A stretch of 7,346 nucleotides of DNA from Halieaceae bacterium (GTDB taxonomy: Bacteria; Pseudomonadota; Gammaproteobacteria; Pseudomonadales; Halieaceae): NCBI GenBank assembly GCA_018666295.1, contig JABIZW010000243.1, positions 1 to 7,346 on the forward strand. Direction: 5' to 3'. Numbering within the stretch: the stretch's first letter is position 1; each line of letters starts with the position of its first letter. Below, piece after piece: positions 5,773 through 7,346 of this stretch. Under the pieces are notes generated by a model, which searched no databases, was not told the origin of the DNA, and saw nothing but the letters and a program-made list of their open reading frames with translations. A program made the position numbers and the translations under genes.

Positions 5773-6921
5773 ATGGACGGCTTCTCTTTTCAGTCGGTTA
5801 AGACGACGCTCGTGCAATCGGGCGCCGTCTTACACCTTTCGAGTCTCTTGTCAGAGCGAGGTTTGTCCCGCCCCTTGTTTGTCACCGATGCCATGCTCAT
5901 TGAGCTGGGCGTTGTTGTACCCTCAATCGATCACCTACGGCAGGCCTGTTCTAGCGTCACTGTGTTTGATGGCATCGAGCCCGATCCTTCGGAGCGCGTG
6001 GTCGGCGCGTGTTTAGAGGTGTTTGAATCAGGGCAATGTGATTCGGTTATTGCCATCGGCGGTGGCAGCTCGATGGATGTGGCGAAGGTCGTTTCTGTGC
6101 TCGCCAGTGGTCAGCAGGCTCTGTCGGAGATCTACGGCGTGGGAATGGTGTCGAGTCCGCGTGTACCGCTTTTTTTAGCGCCAACGACGGCAGGGACAGG
6201 TTCAGAGGTTACGCCAGTTGCTATTATTACCACGGGCGAGACCACTAAAGCTGGTGTGAGTTCGCCAGTACTGTTACCCGATGTTGCGATTCTTGACGCG
6301 TCGTTGACGTTGGGGCTGCCTCAGCACATTACGGCCATGACCGGCATTGACGCGATGGTTCACGCGATCGAAGCCTACACCTCAAAGATTAAGAAAAATC
6401 CTATTTCCGACATGTTGGCGCTCAGAGCCTTGACGCTGTTGGCGGGAAATATGAGAACGGTGTTAACCACGCCGGACGACGTATCAGCACGAGAGGCCGT
6501 GTTGTTAGGTTCAATGTTTGCAGGGCAGGCGTTTGCCAATGCCCCGGTAGGTGCCGTTCACGCGCTCGCTTACCCGCTGGGCGGGCACTACCATATACCC
6601 CACGGCCTGAGTAACTCCTTGATGCTGCCGGCCGTACTGTCCTTCAATGCCGAGGTTTGCCCGGAGCTCTATACGGAGCTGGCATGCGTGCTCCCCGGTG
6701 CCGCGCGATCGGCCCAGGGCCTGATCGACTGGCTGAAAGCGTTGATTGATGACAGTGGTCTTCCGGCGACGCTTGCGCAGGCTGATATTCCCGAGAAAGA
6801 TCTCGCAATGCTCGCGAAAGATGCCATGTTCCAACAGCGACTGCTGATCAATAATCCGAGAGAGGTCGATGAAGCGACCGCTTTACGGCTTTATCGTGAC
6901 GCTTGGAGTGGGTGGTCTTGA
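5773..6921 (+). CDS. Iron-containing alcohol dehydrogenase (group III)
   Basis: A 382-residue protein from the ATG at 5773; a GTG directly before it (5770) is an alternative start. The N-terminal dinucleotide-binding domain carries GGGSSMD (96-102) and PTTAGTGSEVT (137-147). The helical C-terminal domain carries the metal site: D193 and H197 in GIDAMVHAIEAY, H263 in GAVHALAYPLGG, and H277 in IPHG. These match the FucO/YiaY-type iron ligands (FucO D196, H200, H263, H277), so the site looks complete. The enzyme would interconvert an alcohol or hydroxyacid with an aldehyde or keto compound using NAD(P). It starts at or three bases after the MDR gene's stop with no good ribosome site of its own, pointing to reinitiation. 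The substrate cannot be read from sequence; 4-hydroxybutyrate dehydrogenase-like and maleylacetate reductase-like activities are also in this superfamily. Confidence 0.92.
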   Translation: MDGFSFQSVKTTLVQSGAVLHLSSLLSERGLSRPLFVTDAMLIELGVVVPSIDHLRQACSSVTVFDGIEPDPSERVVGACLEVFESGQCDSVIAIGGGSSMDVAKVVSVLASGQQALSEIYGVGMVSSPRVPLFLAPTTAGTGSEVTPVAIITTGETTKAGVSSPVLLPDVAILDASLTLGLPQHITAMTGIDAMVHAIEAYTSKIKKNPISDMLALRALTLLAGNMRTVLTTPDDVSAREAVLLGSMFAGQAFANAPVGAVHALAYPLGGHYHIPHGLSNSLMLPAVLSFNAEVCPELYTELACVLPGAARSAQGLIDWLKALIDDSGLPATLAQADIPEKDLAMLAKDAMFQQRLLINNPREVDEATALRLYRDAWSGWS

Positions 6922-7346
6922 TCGAGAGAGCCTCACCATCAGCCAGAGACCAGTTTTCAGCCTTTTACCCGCTGAACAGTCGCTGGGCAGATAATGACAT
7001 TTACGGGCACATTAACAACGTCGCTTACTACGCTTTTTTCGACTCGGTAGTGAATCGCTTTTTGATCGAAGAAGGTGGGATGAAGCCGGGTCTAGATCGC
7101 GTTGTGGGCTACGTGGTGAATTCATCGGCAGACTATTTTTCACCTCTGACTTACCCGCAAGACCTGGAATTGGGTCTGCGCGTGGCGCGTCTGGGCGAAA
7201 AGTCGGTCACTTGGGAAATCGGTGTTTTCGCTATTGGTGCCGCGTTAAGTAGTGTGACGGGACGTTTTACACACGCCTTTGTCGATCGTGAGGCCAACTG
7301 CTCAGCGGTCATTCCTGCGGCTATTCGTGACGCAATCGAGTCGCTC
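6918..7346 (+). CDS. Acyl-CoA thioesterase, 4HBT hotdog family (3' end missing)
   Basis: An open frame of 143 codons that runs off the window end. It has the 4HBT-family motif RWADNDIYGHINNVAYYAFF (22-41), of the DxDxxGHxNN type seen in FadM and YbgC-like thioesterases; D27 is the likely catalytic Asp. Family members are about 130-150 residues, so little is missing. They hydrolyse acyl-CoA to free acid and CoA. The proposed start is TTG at 6918-6920, overlapping the alcohol dehydrogenase stop as TTGA, with GGAG (6905-6908) nine bases upstream. A GTG at 6912 is possible but sits only three bases from that ribosome site. The overlap marks it as an operon member, perhaps relieving CoA trapping or releasing a product acid. 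Family firm, start moderately sure, substrate unknown. Confidence 0.87.
   Translation, partial: MIERASPSARDQFSAFYPLNSRWADNDIYGHINNVAYYAFFDSVVNRFLIEEGGMKPGLDRVVGYVVNSSADYFSPLTYPQDLELGLRVARLGEKSVTWEIGVFAIGAALSSVTGRFTHAFVDREANCSAVIPAAIRDAIESL

Noticed and set aside
4927..5817. Leftward open frame of 296 codons opposite the MDR gene
   Set aside because: It is fully antisense to a clear MDR coding region. The composition is rich in Arg, His and Leu, as expected from reverse-reading codons, and there are no family motifs.

Overview
The window (about 54% G+C by eye) looks like a chromosomal stretch from a gammaproteobacterium, possibly a marine heterotroph. This rests on the YebC-type tail at the left edge, the style of the fatty-acid-type degradation genes and the tight operon packing. 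It is an inference, because the window holds no rRNA or other marker gene. I see no tRNA, CRISPR array, insertion sequence or phage gene.

Left edge (1-497): the last 22 codons of a rightward YebC/PmpR-family gene meet, stop to stop and with no base between them, a leftward VOC-fold gene of the COG3565 'predicted extradiol dioxygenase' type. That gene starts with TTG. Positions 498-862 form a 365-base divergent intergenic region. It holds a 19-bp tandem duplication, an imperfect hairpin, and a sigma70-like promoter whose -10 box lies inside a perfect 7-1-7 palindrome, a likely repressor operator.

Right side (863-7346): seven same-strand genes probably form one transcript. In order they are an ACAD10/11-like acyl-CoA dehydrogenase, a single-domain MaoC hydratase, an MFE-2-type short-chain dehydrogenase, a thiolase, a zinc-free quinone-oxidoreductase-type MDR protein, an iron-dependent alcohol dehydrogenase, and a 4HBT hotdog thioesterase cut by the window end. 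The first four can carry out one full beta-oxidation turn: acyl-CoA to 2-enoyl-CoA, to 3-hydroxyacyl-CoA, to 3-ketoacyl-CoA, then thiolysis. The hydratase and dehydrogenase belong to families that work through (R)-3-hydroxyacyl-CoA, as in the peroxisomal multifunctional enzyme MFE-2, but here they are separate proteins. The last three genes suggest that an alcohol or carbonyl substrate is handled and that CoA esters are released. No acyl-CoA ligase, electron-transfer flavoprotein, transporter or regulator lies in the window, so the true substrate cannot be named.

Each enzyme belongs to a known family. The most distinctive points are the combination of enzymes, the promoter/operator arrangement and the start-stop coupling of the last four genes. 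I found no clear evidence for a wholly new type of system.
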